This document shows, piece after piece, positions 25,375-34,177 of a DNA stretch of 37,145 nt (its first letter is position 1; each line of letters begins with the position of its first letter). Location: the NCBI GenBank assembly GCA_001298575.1, contig LJCV01000309.1, positions 1 through 37,145 of the forward strand, given 5' to 3'. This DNA comes from Actinobacteria bacterium OK074. Lineage in GTDB: Bacteria > Actinomycetota > Actinomycetes > Streptomycetales > Streptomycetaceae. A program made the translations under genes and the position numbers. Under the pieces are notes generated by a model that made no database searches, was not told the origin of the DNA, and saw nothing but the letters and a program-made list of their open reading frames with translations.

Positions 25375-25416
25375 CCCGGGGCCCGTAAGGAAAAACCCGG
25401 GGCCCGTAAGGAAAAA
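25375..25416. repeat. Perfect 21-bp tandem duplication upstream of the HD-GYP gene
   Basis: The 21-bp unit that begins CCCGGGGCCCGTAAGG and ends in AAAAA occupies 25375-25395 and again 25396-25416 with no mismatch. It contains the palindrome GGGCCC. It lies 74-115 bp before the ATG at 25490, a place for a duplicated operator or promoter element. Confidence 0.9.
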
Positions 25417-25489
25417 CGGGCCCGCTCGGGTCCGGACGGGACCGCCCGGACGGCCACCGCCGTCCCGGGCCGCGGGGGAGGAGAGCGCC

Positions 25490-26896
25490 ATGCGGTCGGT
25501 CCCGCCGTGGGCGCGTTTCTACGTCGTCTGCACCGCGCTCGGCGCCCTGCTCTGCACCGTGCCCGTCTGGGACACCCACGCCCCCTGGGCCGCCGTCGCC
25601 CTGTTCACCGCGCTGTGCGCCGGCTGCGAACGGCTGGCCGGCGGCCGGCTCGGGGGCGGCGTCCCCGACGGCACCGGCACCTCCGGCGGCGGACCGCCCC
25701 GCTGGCACACCCCCGTCGTGCTCGCCGGGGCCTTCCTGCTGCCGCCGCCCGCCGCCGCGCTCGTACCGCTGCCGGGCGCACTGCTGGCCCGGGTCGAGCA
25801 ACGGCCCGCGTGGCCACGGCGGTTGTGGCGGGCCGGACAACTCGGCGTCGGGGCGCGGGCCGCCTCCGAGGTGCACTGGGCGCTCGGCGGCCGGGACGCG
25901 GTGCTCGCCCACCACTTCCCGTACGCGCTGGGCACCGCCGGGGCGGCCGTGGTCGCGTTCTGCCTGGTCCTGGCCGTGCTGGACGGCGGCATCCTGGCCC
26001 TGGCCGAACGGGTGCCGGTGCGCCAGGCGTGGCGGGGGCTGCTGTCGCGCTCCCTCGCCCCCGTCGCCGTGCACGGGCTGGCCGGGCTGATGATGGCGGT
26101 GCTCTGGCGCAGCCCGTACGGGCCGGTCGCCGCGCTGCTCGTGCTGCTGCCGATGTACGTGTCGGGCTGGGCGTTCGCGCAGTACCACGGCGAACGGGCG
26201 GCCCACCAGGCCACCATCCGGGCGCTCGTGCAGGCGGTCGACATCAAGGACGAGTACACGCGCGGGCACAGCGAACGGGTCGGGCAGGCGTCGGTGCTCA
26301 TCGCGCGCCAACTCGGCATGGACGACGCCCGGGTCGAGGTGCTGCGGTTCGCCGGGATCCTGCACGACGTCGGCAAACTCGGCGTCCCCACAAGGCTGTT
26401 GCGCAAGGACGGCCCGCTGACCCCCGAGGAACGCCGGATCATCGAACTGCACCCCGAGTACGGCCACGAGATCGTGCGCGGCATCGGCTTCCTCGGCGAG
26501 GCCCGCTCGGCGGTCCTGCACCACCACGAACGGCTCGACGGCAGCGGCTACCCGTACGGCCTGACGGGCAGTCACATCCCGGAACCGGCACGGGTGGTGG
26601 CCGTCGCCGACGCCTTCGACGCGATGACGTCGACCCGCTCCTACAGCCGGGCCCGGCCGGTCGCCGCCGCCCTCGCCGAACTCCAGCGGTGCGCGGGCAC
26701 GCAGTTCGACCCCCGGATGGTGACGGCCCTGGCCCAGGCCCTGGACCGCCACGGCTGGCATCCGGCGGTGACGGCGGACGAGGCTGTCACGGCGGTGACG
26801 GCACCGGCGTCGGAGGAGCCCGGTGGTGTGCCCGCGCCCACACCCGTGCCCACACCCGTGCCCGCGGTCGAGGCATCGCGCAGGGGCGCCCCGTGA
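25490..26896 (+). CDS. Membrane-bound HD-GYP domain phosphohydrolase
   Basis: 468 residues. The N-terminal 230 residues hold about five to six transmembrane helices; residues about 240-410 form an HD-GYP domain, the family that includes cyclic di-GMP phosphodiesterases. Metal-binding and signature residues are present: His260 (RGHSERV), His292-Asp293 (LHDVGKLG), His321, HHHERLDGSGYP (344-355) and Asp374. The C-terminal tail is Pro-rich (PAPTPVPTPVP). GGGGGAGGAGAG precedes the ATG. The GTG of the next gene overlaps the stop. No GGDEF or EAL domain is linked, so the substrate is inferred from the complete GYP motif only. Confidence 0.9.
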   Translation: MRSVPPWARFYVVCTALGALLCTVPVWDTHAPWAAVALFTALCAGCERLAGGRLGGGVPDGTGTSGGGPPRWHTPVVLAGAFLLPPPAAALVPLPGALLARVEQRPAWPRRLWRAGQLGVGARAASEVHWALGGRDAVLAHHFPYALGTAGAAVVAFCLVLAVLDGGILALAERVPVRQAWRGLLSRSLAPVAVHGLAGLMMAVLWRSPYGPVAALLVLLPMYVSGWAFAQYHGERAAHQATIRALVQAVDIKDEYTRGHSERVGQASVLIARQLGMDDARVEVLRFAGILHDVGKLGVPTRLLRKDGPLTPEERRIIELHPEYGHEIVRGIGFLGEARSAVLHHHERLDGSGYPYGLTGSHIPEPARVVAVADAFDAMTSTRSYSRARPVAAALAELQRCAGTQFDPRMVTALAQALDRHGWHPAVTADEAVTAVTAPASEEPGGVPAPTPVPTPVPAVEASRRGAP

Positions 26897-28236
26897 GTCC
26901 GCGCACCGCCGTCCCCGCCCCTGTCCTGCACGCCGCCGCACTCCTCCTCGCCGTCGGATGTCTCGCCGTCACCCTCTGGTACGGCCTCGACGAACCGCGG
27001 ACGGCGCTCGCCTTCGGGGTCCTCGTCGCCGTCGGGGAACTCGCCCGGCGCGGCGATCCGGCCGACGACCGGGAGAGCGCGCCGCTGGGGGCCGCGGGGG
27101 CGCTCGCGTACGCGCTGCTCGGGGAGGACGGCGGGCAGCCCACCCAGCACGGCGTGCCGCAGGTGGTCGCGGTGGTCGCCGCCGCCGCGCTCGTCGGCTG
27201 CGTGCCGCACGTGGCGCGGGGCCGCGGCTCGACCGCGGACCACCTCACCCGCCGGGTCCTGGCCGTCGGCTCCACCGCCCTGTGCTTCCAACCCCTGTAC
27301 GACCAGGGCAGGTCGCAGGAGTGGAGCGGCTCCCCGCACACGCTGCTGCTCGGCGTGCTCGGGGTGCTGTTCGGCCTCGGCGCGCTGTGCGACGCCGTGC
27401 TCGCCGCCGCCCTCGCGCACTCCCGCACCGGCCGCCCCTACGGCCCGCTGCTCCGCGACGAGCTGCGGGCGATGGCCGGGATCGGCTCGGCGGTCTGCGC
27501 GAGCGGCGTGGTCATGGCGCCGGCCGTCGCCGTCGTCGGACTGTGGGCGCTGCCGGTGTTCTCGCTGCCGCTGCTGCTCGCCCAGGTCTCCTACCGGCGG
27601 TACGCGGCCGTGCGCACCACCAACCGGCAGACCATCGCCTCGCTCGCGCGTGCCACCGAGATCGCCGGGTACACACCCGTGGGGCACGCGCGCCGGGTCG
27701 CCGTGCTCAGCCGGGCCGTCGGACGCGACCTCGGCCTGACCGGACCCGAACTGACCGTCCTGGAGTACGCCGCCCTGATGCACGACATCGGACAACTGAG
27801 CCTCGTCGACCCGGTCCCGGCCGGCGCCACCGCCGTGCTCCCGCCCGAGCAGCAGCGCCGGATCGCGCTGCTGGGCGGCGCCGTCGTCCGCCGGACCGGG
27901 GTGGCGGCTGAGGTCGCGCTCGTCGTGGAGCGGCAGGCCGACCCGTACCGGGAGCAGCCGGTGAGCGCGCGGATCGTGCGGGCGGTGAACGCGTACGAGG
28001 AGATGGCGCGGGCGGCGGGGGCGGGCGGCCCGCTGGCCGCGCTGGAGCGGCTGCGGCTGGGCACCGCGCACGACTACCAGCCGGAGGTCGTCGAGGCGCT
28101 GGCGCGGGTGCTCGCGGAGGACGGTCCAGGGGATCTCCCAGTCCTGGGCCTCGGGGAGATGCAAGGGTCGCTCTCCGGGGAAGGTCCGGGTCGGGGGCTG
28201 TCTGACCCTGTGCGGGGCTGGGTAACCCATGGGTAA
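26893..28236 (+). CDS. Membrane protein with degenerate HD domain
   Basis: 447 residues, GTG start overlapping the previous stop. About six to seven transmembrane helices (residues 10-235) precede an HD-like domain. His265 and the His297-Asp298 pair (LMHDIGQLS) remain, but the region where HHExxDGxGYP should lie reads VERQADPYREQPVSAR, so the second half of the metal site and the GYP signature are lost. It looks like a diverged paralogue of the upstream protein, perhaps a partner or sensor without catalysis. The last 40 residues have no recognisable domain. Confidence 0.83.
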   Translation: MSPRTAVPAPVLHAAALLLAVGCLAVTLWYGLDEPRTALAFGVLVAVGELARRGDPADDRESAPLGAAGALAYALLGEDGGQPTQHGVPQVVAVVAAAALVGCVPHVARGRGSTADHLTRRVLAVGSTALCFQPLYDQGRSQEWSGSPHTLLLGVLGVLFGLGALCDAVLAAALAHSRTGRPYGPLLRDELRAMAGIGSAVCASGVVMAPAVAVVGLWALPVFSLPLLLAQVSYRRYAAVRTTNRQTIASLARATEIAGYTPVGHARRVAVLSRAVGRDLGLTGPELTVLEYAALMHDIGQLSLVDPVPAGATAVLPPEQQRRIALLGGAVVRRTGVAAEVALVVERQADPYREQPVSARIVRAVNAYEEMARAAGAGGPLAALERLRLGTAHDYQPEVVEALARVLAEDGPGDLPVLGLGEMQGSLSGEGPGRGLSDPVRGWVTHG

Positions 28237-28392
28237 TGAGCGGGCCCCCGGCGGTCCGTGGTTGGATGCGACCAAGAGGGAGCAAGAGGGTGTGCGGGGG
28301 CACCGGCCGGCCCGGGCACGCCGACGGCAGGGCAGGCAAGCGGACCGAACAAACGGCAGGCGGGAAGCGCAAAGGGACTGGCAGGCTGAATC

Positions 28393-29373
28393 GTGAGGAT
28401 CTTCGGCAAGGGACGACACCGGCCCTCCGCCTCTTGGAGGCAGGCCACCGACCGGGCGTTCACGCTCATCGGCGACGGCCGGTACGAGGACGCGGGCGCG
28501 CTCCTGACACGAGCGGCGGACCTGGAACCCTGGCTCTCCGAGTCCTGGTTCAACCTCGCCCTGCTGCACAAGTTCCGGCACGACTGGGAACAGGCCAGGG
28601 CCGCCGGGCTGCGGGCGGTCGCCCTGCTCGACCGCGAGAGCGGCGCACCCGACTGGTGGAACGTGGGCATCGCCGCGACCGCCCTCCAGGACTGGCCGCT
28701 GGCCCGCCGCGCCTGGCAGGCGTACGGGCTGCACGTACCGGGGGCGGCCGGCTCCGCCGGGGAACCCACGGGCATGGAACTCGGCAGCGCGGCGGTGCGG
28801 CTCTCGCCGGAGGGGGAGGCCGAGGTCGTGTGGGGGCGGCGGCTGGACCCCGCGCGGATGGAGGTGCTGTCCATTCCGCTGCCGTCGTCCGGGCGCCGCT
28901 GGGGCGAGGTCGTCCTGCACGACGGGGTGCCGCACGGCGAGCGGACCACCGCCGCGGGGCACACGTATCCGGTGTTCGACGAGATCGAGCTGTGGGCGCC
29001 CTCGCCCGTGCCCACGTGGGTGGTGGTGCTGGAGGCGGCCACGGAGGCGGACCGGGACGCGCTGGAGCAGCTGGCCGCGGACGCGGGGTTCGCGGCGGAG
29101 GACTGGTCGTCCTCGGTGCGGCTGCTGTGCCGGCTGTGTTCGGAGTCGCGGATGCCGTCGGACGAGGGGGACGGGGAGCATCTTGATCCGCACGACCACA
29201 GTGAGCCGGGGCATCCCGGGCCGCTGGGGCATCGGACGGACGGGCAGTTGTGGGTGCCGGAGCGGGAGTGCGGGGTGGCTGCGCCGGCTTCGCTGGTACG
29301 GGGGTTGCTGGACGGGTGGGTTGCTGATCGTCCGGCTGCGCGGGGGTGGCGGGATCTCGAAGAGGTGTGTTGA
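28393..29373 (+). CDS. Tetratricopeptide-repeat-like protein
   Basis: 326 residues, GTG start. Residues about 17-115 contain TPR-like helix pairs (ATDRAFTLIGDGRYEDAGAL, then ESWFNLALLHKFRHDWEQAR, then WWNVGIAATALQDWPLARRAW). The rest is an alpha/beta region of unknown fold with two Cys-containing stretches (LLCRLCSES) and a Trp-rich acidic end. It is probably cytosolic; no signal peptide is seen. The start has only a weak GCAGG upstream. It is separated by 156 bp from the HD gene. A scaffold or adaptor role is the usual inference for TPR proteins; no partner is evident. Confidence 0.8.
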   Translation: MRIFGKGRHRPSASWRQATDRAFTLIGDGRYEDAGALLTRAADLEPWLSESWFNLALLHKFRHDWEQARAAGLRAVALLDRESGAPDWWNVGIAATALQDWPLARRAWQAYGLHVPGAAGSAGEPTGMELGSAAVRLSPEGEAEVVWGRRLDPARMEVLSIPLPSSGRRWGEVVLHDGVPHGERTTAAGHTYPVFDEIELWAPSPVPTWVVVLEAATEADRDALEQLAADAGFAAEDWSSSVRLLCRLCSESRMPSDEGDGEHLDPHDHSEPGHPGPLGHRTDGQLWVPERECGVAAPASLVRGLLDGWVADRPAARGWRDLEEVC

Positions 29374-29384
29374 GGTTCGTTGCC

Positions 29385-29466
29385 GGGTGCGGGTTCGTTG
29401 TGGTTGCTCGCGCCCACGCGGCGGAGCCGCATATCAGATACAGCCCCGCGCCCCTGTGATGGGCGC
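29385..29466 (+). repeat. Dispersed intergenic repeat, copy 3 (diverged)
   Basis: It shares GGGTGCGGG, CGTTGTGG, CGCGCCCACGCGGCGGAGCCGCA and CAGCCCCGCGCCCCT with copy 2, but the middle and end differ. A further near-palindrome, GATGGGCGC-TGC-GCGCCCCATC (29458-29479), extends beyond the shared part. It lies after the TPR-like gene and before def. Confidence 0.75.
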
Positions 29467-29543
29467 TGCGCGCCCCATCACCCCCGTACCCTGTAGTCGC
29501 GTTATCTCTTGTTTCAGGTTGTTCAGGAAGGCATACGTCGGTC

Positions 29544-30194
29544 ATGGCTCAGCAGGACACCGGTCAGCAGCACGTGGGCGTGCTTCCCGTTGATGGCGAG
29601 GGGTTCGTCGTTGACACGGAGGACTGTGAGGAGCGTGAGCTGGCGTTCCGGGAGCGCGGGGTGTCGCGGCCCATCACCGTCGTCGGCAATCCGGTGCTGC
29701 ACAAGGAGTGCCGGGACGTCACGGTCTTCGACGACGAGCTGCTGAAGCTGGTCGACGACATGTTCGCCAGCCAGCGCACCGCCGAGGGCGTGGGCCTGGC
29801 CGCCAACCAGATCGGCGTCGACCTGAAGGTCTTCGTCTACGACTGCCAGGACGACGAGGGCAACCGCCACGTCGGCGTGGTCTGCAACCCGAAGCTGGTC
29901 GACCTGCCCGCCGACAGGCGCCGCCTGGACGACAGCAACGAGGGCTGCCTGTCGGTGCCCACCGCGTACGCCGCGCTCGCGCGCCCCGACTACGCCGAGG
30001 TCACCGGGCAGGACGAGCGGGGCAACCCGGTCAAGCTCCGCGGCACCGGCTACTTCGCACGGTGTTTGCAGCACGAGACCGATCACCTGTACGGCTATCT
30101 GTACATCGACCGGCTCTCCAAGCGCGACCGCAAGGACGCCCTGCGGCAGATGGCCGAGAACGAGCCGCGCTACCCCGTGGTCGCCAACGACTGA
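29544..30194 (+). CDS. def: Peptide deformylase
   Basis: 216 residues. It removes the N-formyl group from nascent proteins using a bound metal. The three deformylase motifs are intact: GVGLAANQIG (I), EGCLSVP (II, with the metal-ligand Cys) and QHETDHL (III, HExxH with two His ligands and the catalytic Glu). About 40 extra N-terminal residues precede the core, common in actinobacterial forms. The ATG at 29544 follows AGGAAGG at about 12 nt. A very strong hairpin closes the unit downstream. Confidence 0.96.
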   Translation: MAQQDTGQQHVGVLPVDGEGFVVDTEDCEERELAFRERGVSRPITVVGNPVLHKECRDVTVFDDELLKLVDDMFASQRTAEGVGLAANQIGVDLKVFVYDCQDDEGNRHVGVVCNPKLVDLPADRRRLDDSNEGCLSVPTAYAALARPDYAEVTGQDERGNPVKLRGTGYFARCLQHETDHLYGYLYIDRLSKRDRKDALRQMAENEPRYPVVAND

Positions 30195-30566
30195 GGCGCG
30201 TTCTCGGACACCGCCGCGGCCGGACGGGGCGGGCGGTCGGGCCGCGTGCGCGGCTGGGACGGAAAACGACAACCGGGGCGTGCGCGTCCGGGCGGAAACG
30301 CGATACGAACGGTGCCTGGTCGGAACCCCTCCGACCAGGCACCGTTCGTATGTGCATCGCACATTCGATCGCTTAGTCGCCTCTAGTGATCCATAACCGG
30401 TCACGCAAGAGGGCGTTATCGGCACAGTGGGGTAGTGAAGGAAGCAAATCCGTTCCCAAAGTGGTCAGTTGTGGTGCTTCATGGAAAGCGCGGGGATACG
30501 CAACGGCGCGCGCCCGGCACGGCGGGAGGGGCGTGGCGCCAACCGGCTGCTGAGAGGGGTTTGTAC
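30195..30566. promoter_or_regulatory. Intergenic region between def and the terpene synthase gene
   Basis: 372 bp with no gene. It contains the def terminator and then about 200 bp of less GC-rich sequence upstream of the terpene synthase GTG, which must hold its promoter. I see no box matching a known sigma-factor consensus well enough to call. The in-frame codons 30435-30566 are open but do not look like coding sequence and do not align with known epi-isozizaene synthases. Confidence 0.6.
30303..30351 (+). terminator. Perfect 21-bp hairpin after def
   Basis: Left arm 30303-30323 (ATACGAACGGTGCC...), 7-nt loop AACCCCT, right arm 30331-30351, with no mismatch. No U-tract follows. It isolates def from the terpene cluster. 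Confidence 0.92.
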
Positions 30567-31652
30567 GTGCCTGCTTTCCCATACAGCACTTCACCGTCCA
30601 CGACCGCGGTAGCGGTCCCACCAGCGCTTGCTCTCACGCTCGTCGAGACGGCGTTTCCCCGGCAACTGCATCCGTATTGGCCCCGGTTGCAGGAGAACAC
30701 CCGTTCCTGGCTGCTCGAAAAGGGGCTCATGCCGGCGGACAAGGTGGCGGAATATGCCGACGGCCTTTGCTACACCGATCTGATGGCCGGCTACTACCTG
30801 GGCGCCCCCGACGAGGTCCTCCAGGCGATAGCGGACTACAGCGCGTGGTTCTTCGTCTGGGACGACCGGCACGACCGGGACGTCGTCCACCACCGCCCGG
30901 CAGCCTGGCGGCGGCTCAGGTTCCGGTTGCACGCGGCGCTGGACTCGCCCGGGGCCAGCCTGCACCACCGGGACCCGCTGGTCGCCGGGTTCGCGGACAG
31001 CGTGGTCCGGCTCCAGTCGTTCCTCGGCCGCGGTTGGAACGTGCGCTTCGCCCGGCACTTCCACGCGGTGATCGAGGCGTACGACCGGGAGTTCCACAAC
31101 CGCACCCGGGGCTATGTCCCCACGGTCGAGGAATATCTCGATCTGCGCCGGCTCACGTTCGCCCACTGGATATGGACGGATCTGCTGGAGCCGAGCGCGG
31201 GCCGGGAAATTCCGACGGTCGTGCGGAAACACCCCGCATACCGGCGGGCGGCGCTGCTCAGCCAGGAATTCGCCGCCTGGTACAACGACCTCTGTTCACT
31301 GCCCAAGGAAATCGCGGGTGACGAGGTCCACAATCTCGGCATCAGCCTCATCCACCACCACGGGATGACCCTCGCGGAAGCGATAGCGGATGTAAGGCGC
31401 CGGGTCGAGAAATGCGTGGTCGATTTCATCGAGGCCGAGCGGGACGCGCTCCGGCTCGCCGACGAACTCGACGACGGCTCCCTGTCCGGAAAGGAATTGA
31501 GCGCGACCGTGAAGGCATGCGTCGCGAACATGCGCAATTGGTTCAGCACCGTGTACTGGTTCCACCACGAATCGGGCCGCTACATGGTCGACAGCTGGGC
31601 CGACCGCGCCACACCCCCGTACGTCGACAACGAAGCGGCAGGTGAGAAATGA
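30567..31652 (+). CDS. Epi-isozizaene synthase (sesquiterpene cyclase)
   Basis: 361 residues, the same length as the S. coelicolor enzyme. It cyclises farnesyl diphosphate to epi-isozizaene, the precursor of the sesquiterpene antibiotic albaflavenone. The Mg-binding Asp-rich motif DDRHD is at 99-103 and the NSE triad NDLCSLPKE near 240-248; long stretches such as DGLCYTDLMAGYYLGAPDEV match the known enzyme as I remember it. GTG 30567 (VPAFPYSTS) aligns with the known N-terminus and has GAGAGGGG upstream, so I prefer it to the longer open frame from 30435. ATGA overlap links it to the P450 gene. Confidence 0.95.
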   Translation: MPAFPYSTSPSTTAVAVPPALALTLVETAFPRQLHPYWPRLQENTRSWLLEKGLMPADKVAEYADGLCYTDLMAGYYLGAPDEVLQAIADYSAWFFVWDDRHDRDVVHHRPAAWRRLRFRLHAALDSPGASLHHRDPLVAGFADSVVRLQSFLGRGWNVRFARHFHAVIEAYDREFHNRTRGYVPTVEEYLDLRRLTFAHWIWTDLLEPSAGREIPTVVRKHPAYRRAALLSQEFAAWYNDLCSLPKEIAGDEVHNLGISLIHHHGMTLAEAIADVRRRVEKCVVDFIEAERDALRLADELDDGSLSGKELSATVKACVANMRNWFSTVYWFHHESGRYMVDSWADRATPPYVDNEAAGEK

Positions 31653-33073
31653 CCGTCGAATCGGTACAGCCGGAGACCCCCGGCACACCGGAGACGGAAC
31701 CGGGCGGCACGACCGCGTCGCCCACCCCCTCCGGCACCCCCGCCGCCCTCGCCCGGCCGCCCCTGGCCGGCGGTGCCGTGCCGCTGCTCGGGCACGGCTG
31801 GAAGCTGGCCCGCGACCCGCTCGGGTTCCTCACCGGACTGCGGGAGCACGGCGACGTCGTACGGCTGAAGCTCGGTCCGAAGACGTTGTACGCGGCGACC
31901 ACACCCGAGCTGACCGGGGCCATCGCGCGCAGCCCCGACTTCGTCGTCGACGGGCCGCTGTGGGAGTCGCTCGAAGGGCTGCTCGGCAAGCAGGGGGTGG
32001 CCACCAGCAACGGGCCGATGCACCGCCGCCAGCGGGCCACCATGCAGCCCGCGTTCCGGCCCGCCGCGATCACCGGGTACGGGCCGGTCATGGAGAAGGA
32101 GGTGTACGCCATGCTGGAGCGGTGGCGCGACGGCGCGCCCGTCGACGTCACCGCGGAGGGGTTCCGGCTCGCGTCCCGCACCGCCACCCGCTGTCTGATG
32201 CACGGCAGGTACACGGACGAACGGGTCGACCGGGTCGCCGCCGCGCTCACCATCCTGTTCTCCGGTATGTACCAAAGGATGGTGCTGCCGCTGGGACCGC
32301 TGTACCGGGTGCCGCTTCCGGCCAACCGCGCATTCAACCGGGCGCTGGCCGATTTCCACCGGCTCGCCGACGAGATCATCGTCCAGCGCCGCGCTTCTGG
32401 TCAAAAGCCGGACGATTTGCTCACGGTATTGCTGGCGGCAAAGGACGAAAAGGGCGATCCCATCGGCGATCAGGAGATCCACGATCAGGTCGTCGCGATA
32501 GCGGTGGCCGGCAACGAAACGCTGGGATCCGCGATCATGGCGTTGCTCCGGGTCTTCGCGGACCATCCAGGCCAGGCCGACAAGATACGCGACGAGGTGA
32601 AAGCCAAAGTGGGCGACCGGCCGGTCACCATCGCCGACGTGCCCGCGCTCACACACACCCAGAATGTCGTGGTCGAGACAATGCGGCTGCTGCCGGCCGT
32701 CTGGATATTGATGTGGCGGGCGGCCGTCGACACCGAGCTGGGCGGCTACCGCATTCCGGCCGGTGCCGACATCGTGTACAGCCCGTACGCGATCCAGCGC
32801 GACCCGCGGTCGTACGAGCGGCACGCGGAGTTCGACCCCGACCGCTGGCAGGCGGGACGGGCCGGGGCCGTGCCGAAGCACGCGATGGTTCCGTTCAGCG
32901 TCGGCAACCGCCGGTGCCCGGGCGAGAGCTTCTCCATGGTCGTCCTCACGCTCCTCGCGGCGGCGACGGCGTCGTCGTACCGCTTCGAGGAGACGGCGGA
33001 CTCGGACACGAAGGACCGGATCGGGATCACGCTGCGCGCACAGCGGCTGATGCTGAGGGCGATACCGAGGTAG
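31649..33073 (+). CDS. CYP170-type cytochrome P450 (albaflavenone synthase)
   Basis: 474 residues. It oxidises epi-isozizaene to albaflavenone in two allylic steps. P450 motifs: I-helix AGNET (287-291), ExxR in ETMRLLP (343-349), and the heme-binding FSVGNRRCPG with Cys423 (416-425). The N-terminal 38 residues are Pro/Thr-rich. S. coelicolor CYP170A1 was reported to have a second, terpene-synthase activity dependent on an Asp-rich motif; the candidate here is DDLLT (255-259), which lacks the final Asp of DDxxD. It is translationally coupled to the synthase. A convergent regulator gene lies 21 bp downstream. Confidence 0.94.
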   Translation: MTVESVQPETPGTPETEPGGTTASPTPSGTPAALARPPLAGGAVPLLGHGWKLARDPLGFLTGLREHGDVVRLKLGPKTLYAATTPELTGAIARSPDFVVDGPLWESLEGLLGKQGVATSNGPMHRRQRATMQPAFRPAAITGYGPVMEKEVYAMLERWRDGAPVDVTAEGFRLASRTATRCLMHGRYTDERVDRVAAALTILFSGMYQRMVLPLGPLYRVPLPANRAFNRALADFHRLADEIIVQRRASGQKPDDLLTVLLAAKDEKGDPIGDQEIHDQVVAIAVAGNETLGSAIMALLRVFADHPGQADKIRDEVKAKVGDRPVTIADVPALTHTQNVVVETMRLLPAVWILMWRAAVDTELGGYRIPAGADIVYSPYAIQRDPRSYERHAEFDPDRWQAGRAGAVPKHAMVPFSVGNRRCPGESFSMVVLTLLAAATASSYRFEETADSDTKDRIGITLRAQRLMLRAIPR

Positions 33074-33094
33074 CCGGTCCGTGGCGGTGCGCGT

Positions 33095-34084
33095 TCAGGC
33101 GGCCTCCGGGTCGTCCATGGTCTCGACGGACCGGGGGCCCCTGAACGTGCGCCGGTAGGCGTTCGGGGTCGTCCCCAGGGCGCGGACGAAGTGGTGGCGC
33201 AGCGCGGCCGAGGTGCCGAAGCCGGTGCGGGCCGCTATCGCGTCCACCGTCTCGTCGCCGAGCTCCAGCAACTCCTGCGCCAGCAGCACCCGTTGGCGCA
33301 GGATCCAGCGGTACGGCGTGGTCCCGGTCTCCTGCTGGAAGCGGCGGGCGAAGGTGCGCGGGGCCATGTGGGCGCGGGCGGCGAGCTGCTCGACGGTGAC
33401 CTCCTCGTCGAGGTTGGCCTCCATCCAGGCGAGCACCTCGCCGACCGTGTCGCACTGCGAGCGCGGCAGCGGCCGTTCGATGTACTGGGCCTGGCCGCCG
33501 TCGCGGTGCGGCGGCACCACCATCCGCCGGGCGATCTTGTTGGCCACCTCGGGCCCCTGCTCCTTGCGCACCAGGTGCAGACAGGCGTCGATCCCGGCAG
33601 CCGTGCCCGCGGAGGTGATCACCGGGTCCGCGTCGACGTACAGCGTGTCCGGTTCGACGACGACGTGCGGGTAGCGCCGGGCCAGCTCCTCGGCGTGGCG
33701 CCAGTGCACGGCGCAGCGCCGTCCGTCCAGCAGCCCGGCCGCGGCGAGCACGAACGCCCCCGAGCAGACGCTCAGCACCCGCGTCCCGCGGTCCACGGCC
33801 CGCCGCAGCGCGTCCAGCAGCTCGGGCGGGAACTCCCGTACGGCGTACGACTCCCCGGCCGGTACGGCGATGAGGTCGGCCTCCTCCAGGCGCTCCAGGC
33901 CGTCCTTGGTGTTCACCGTGAACCCGGCGTACGTGTCCAGCGTCGGCCCCTCCGCGGAGGCGACCGCGAAGTCGTAGACCGGCAGTCCCTCCTCGCTGCG
34001 GTCGATGCCGAACACCTCGCAGACGACGCCGAGTTCGAAGGGATGTACACCGTTGAGCAGGACGGCGGCCACGTTTTCCAGCAT
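33095..34084 (-). CDS. GlxA-family AraC-type transcriptional regulator
   Basis: 329 residues. Residues about 5-170 form a DJ-1/PfpI-like amidotransferase fold with the nucleophile-elbow cysteine Cys107 (SVCSGAF); residues about 215-315 form a double AraC helix-turn-helix (VEQLAARAHMAPRTFARRFQ and VDAIAARTGFGTSAALRHHF). This is the architecture of GlxA/FtrA-type regulators. The ATG at 34084 gives the normal domain start (MLENVAAVLLNG); the ribosome-binding site is weak, so leader-poor translation is possible. Repeats of TGCCA upstream (34084-34140) may be its own operator. It is convergent with the P450 gene, so it is not obviously the regulator of the terpene pair. Confidence 0.92.
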   Translation of the reverse strand: MLENVAAVLLNGVHPFELGVVCEVFGIDRSEEGLPVYDFAVASAEGPTLDTYAGFTVNTKDGLERLEEADLIAVPAGESYAVREFPPELLDALRRAVDRGTRVLSVCSGAFVLAAAGLLDGRRCAVHWRHAEELARRYPHVVVEPDTLYVDADPVITSAGTAAGIDACLHLVRKEQGPEVANKIARRMVVPPHRDGGQAQYIERPLPRSQCDTVGEVLAWMEANLDEEVTVEQLAARAHMAPRTFARRFQQETGTTPYRWILRQRVLLAQELLELGDETVDAIAARTGFGTSAALRHHFVRALGTTPNAYRRTFRGPRSVETMDDPEAA

Positions 34085-34140
34085 CCTGCCAGTGTGCCGC
34101 AGGGTTGGCAGTAAATCGAGGGTGTGCGGCAGTCCTGCCA
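34084..34140. promoter_or_regulatory. TGCCA-type repeats upstream of the GlxA-family regulator
   Basis: TCCTGCCA occurs at 34084-34091 and 34133-34140. CTGCCA (34086-34091) also pairs as an inverted repeat with TGGCAG (34106-34111). The cluster overlaps the regulator's start codon and precedes the divergent small gene, a typical operator position. Confidence 0.5.
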
Positions 34141-34177
34141 CTCCCGGGCGGGCTTCCGCGGCGCGAGAGTGGTGTGC

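Noticed and set aside
30435..30566. Longer N-terminus for the terpene synthase
   Set aside because: It would add 44 residues unlike known epi-isozizaene synthases. GTG 30567 has a good ribosome-binding site and gives the known 361-residue length.
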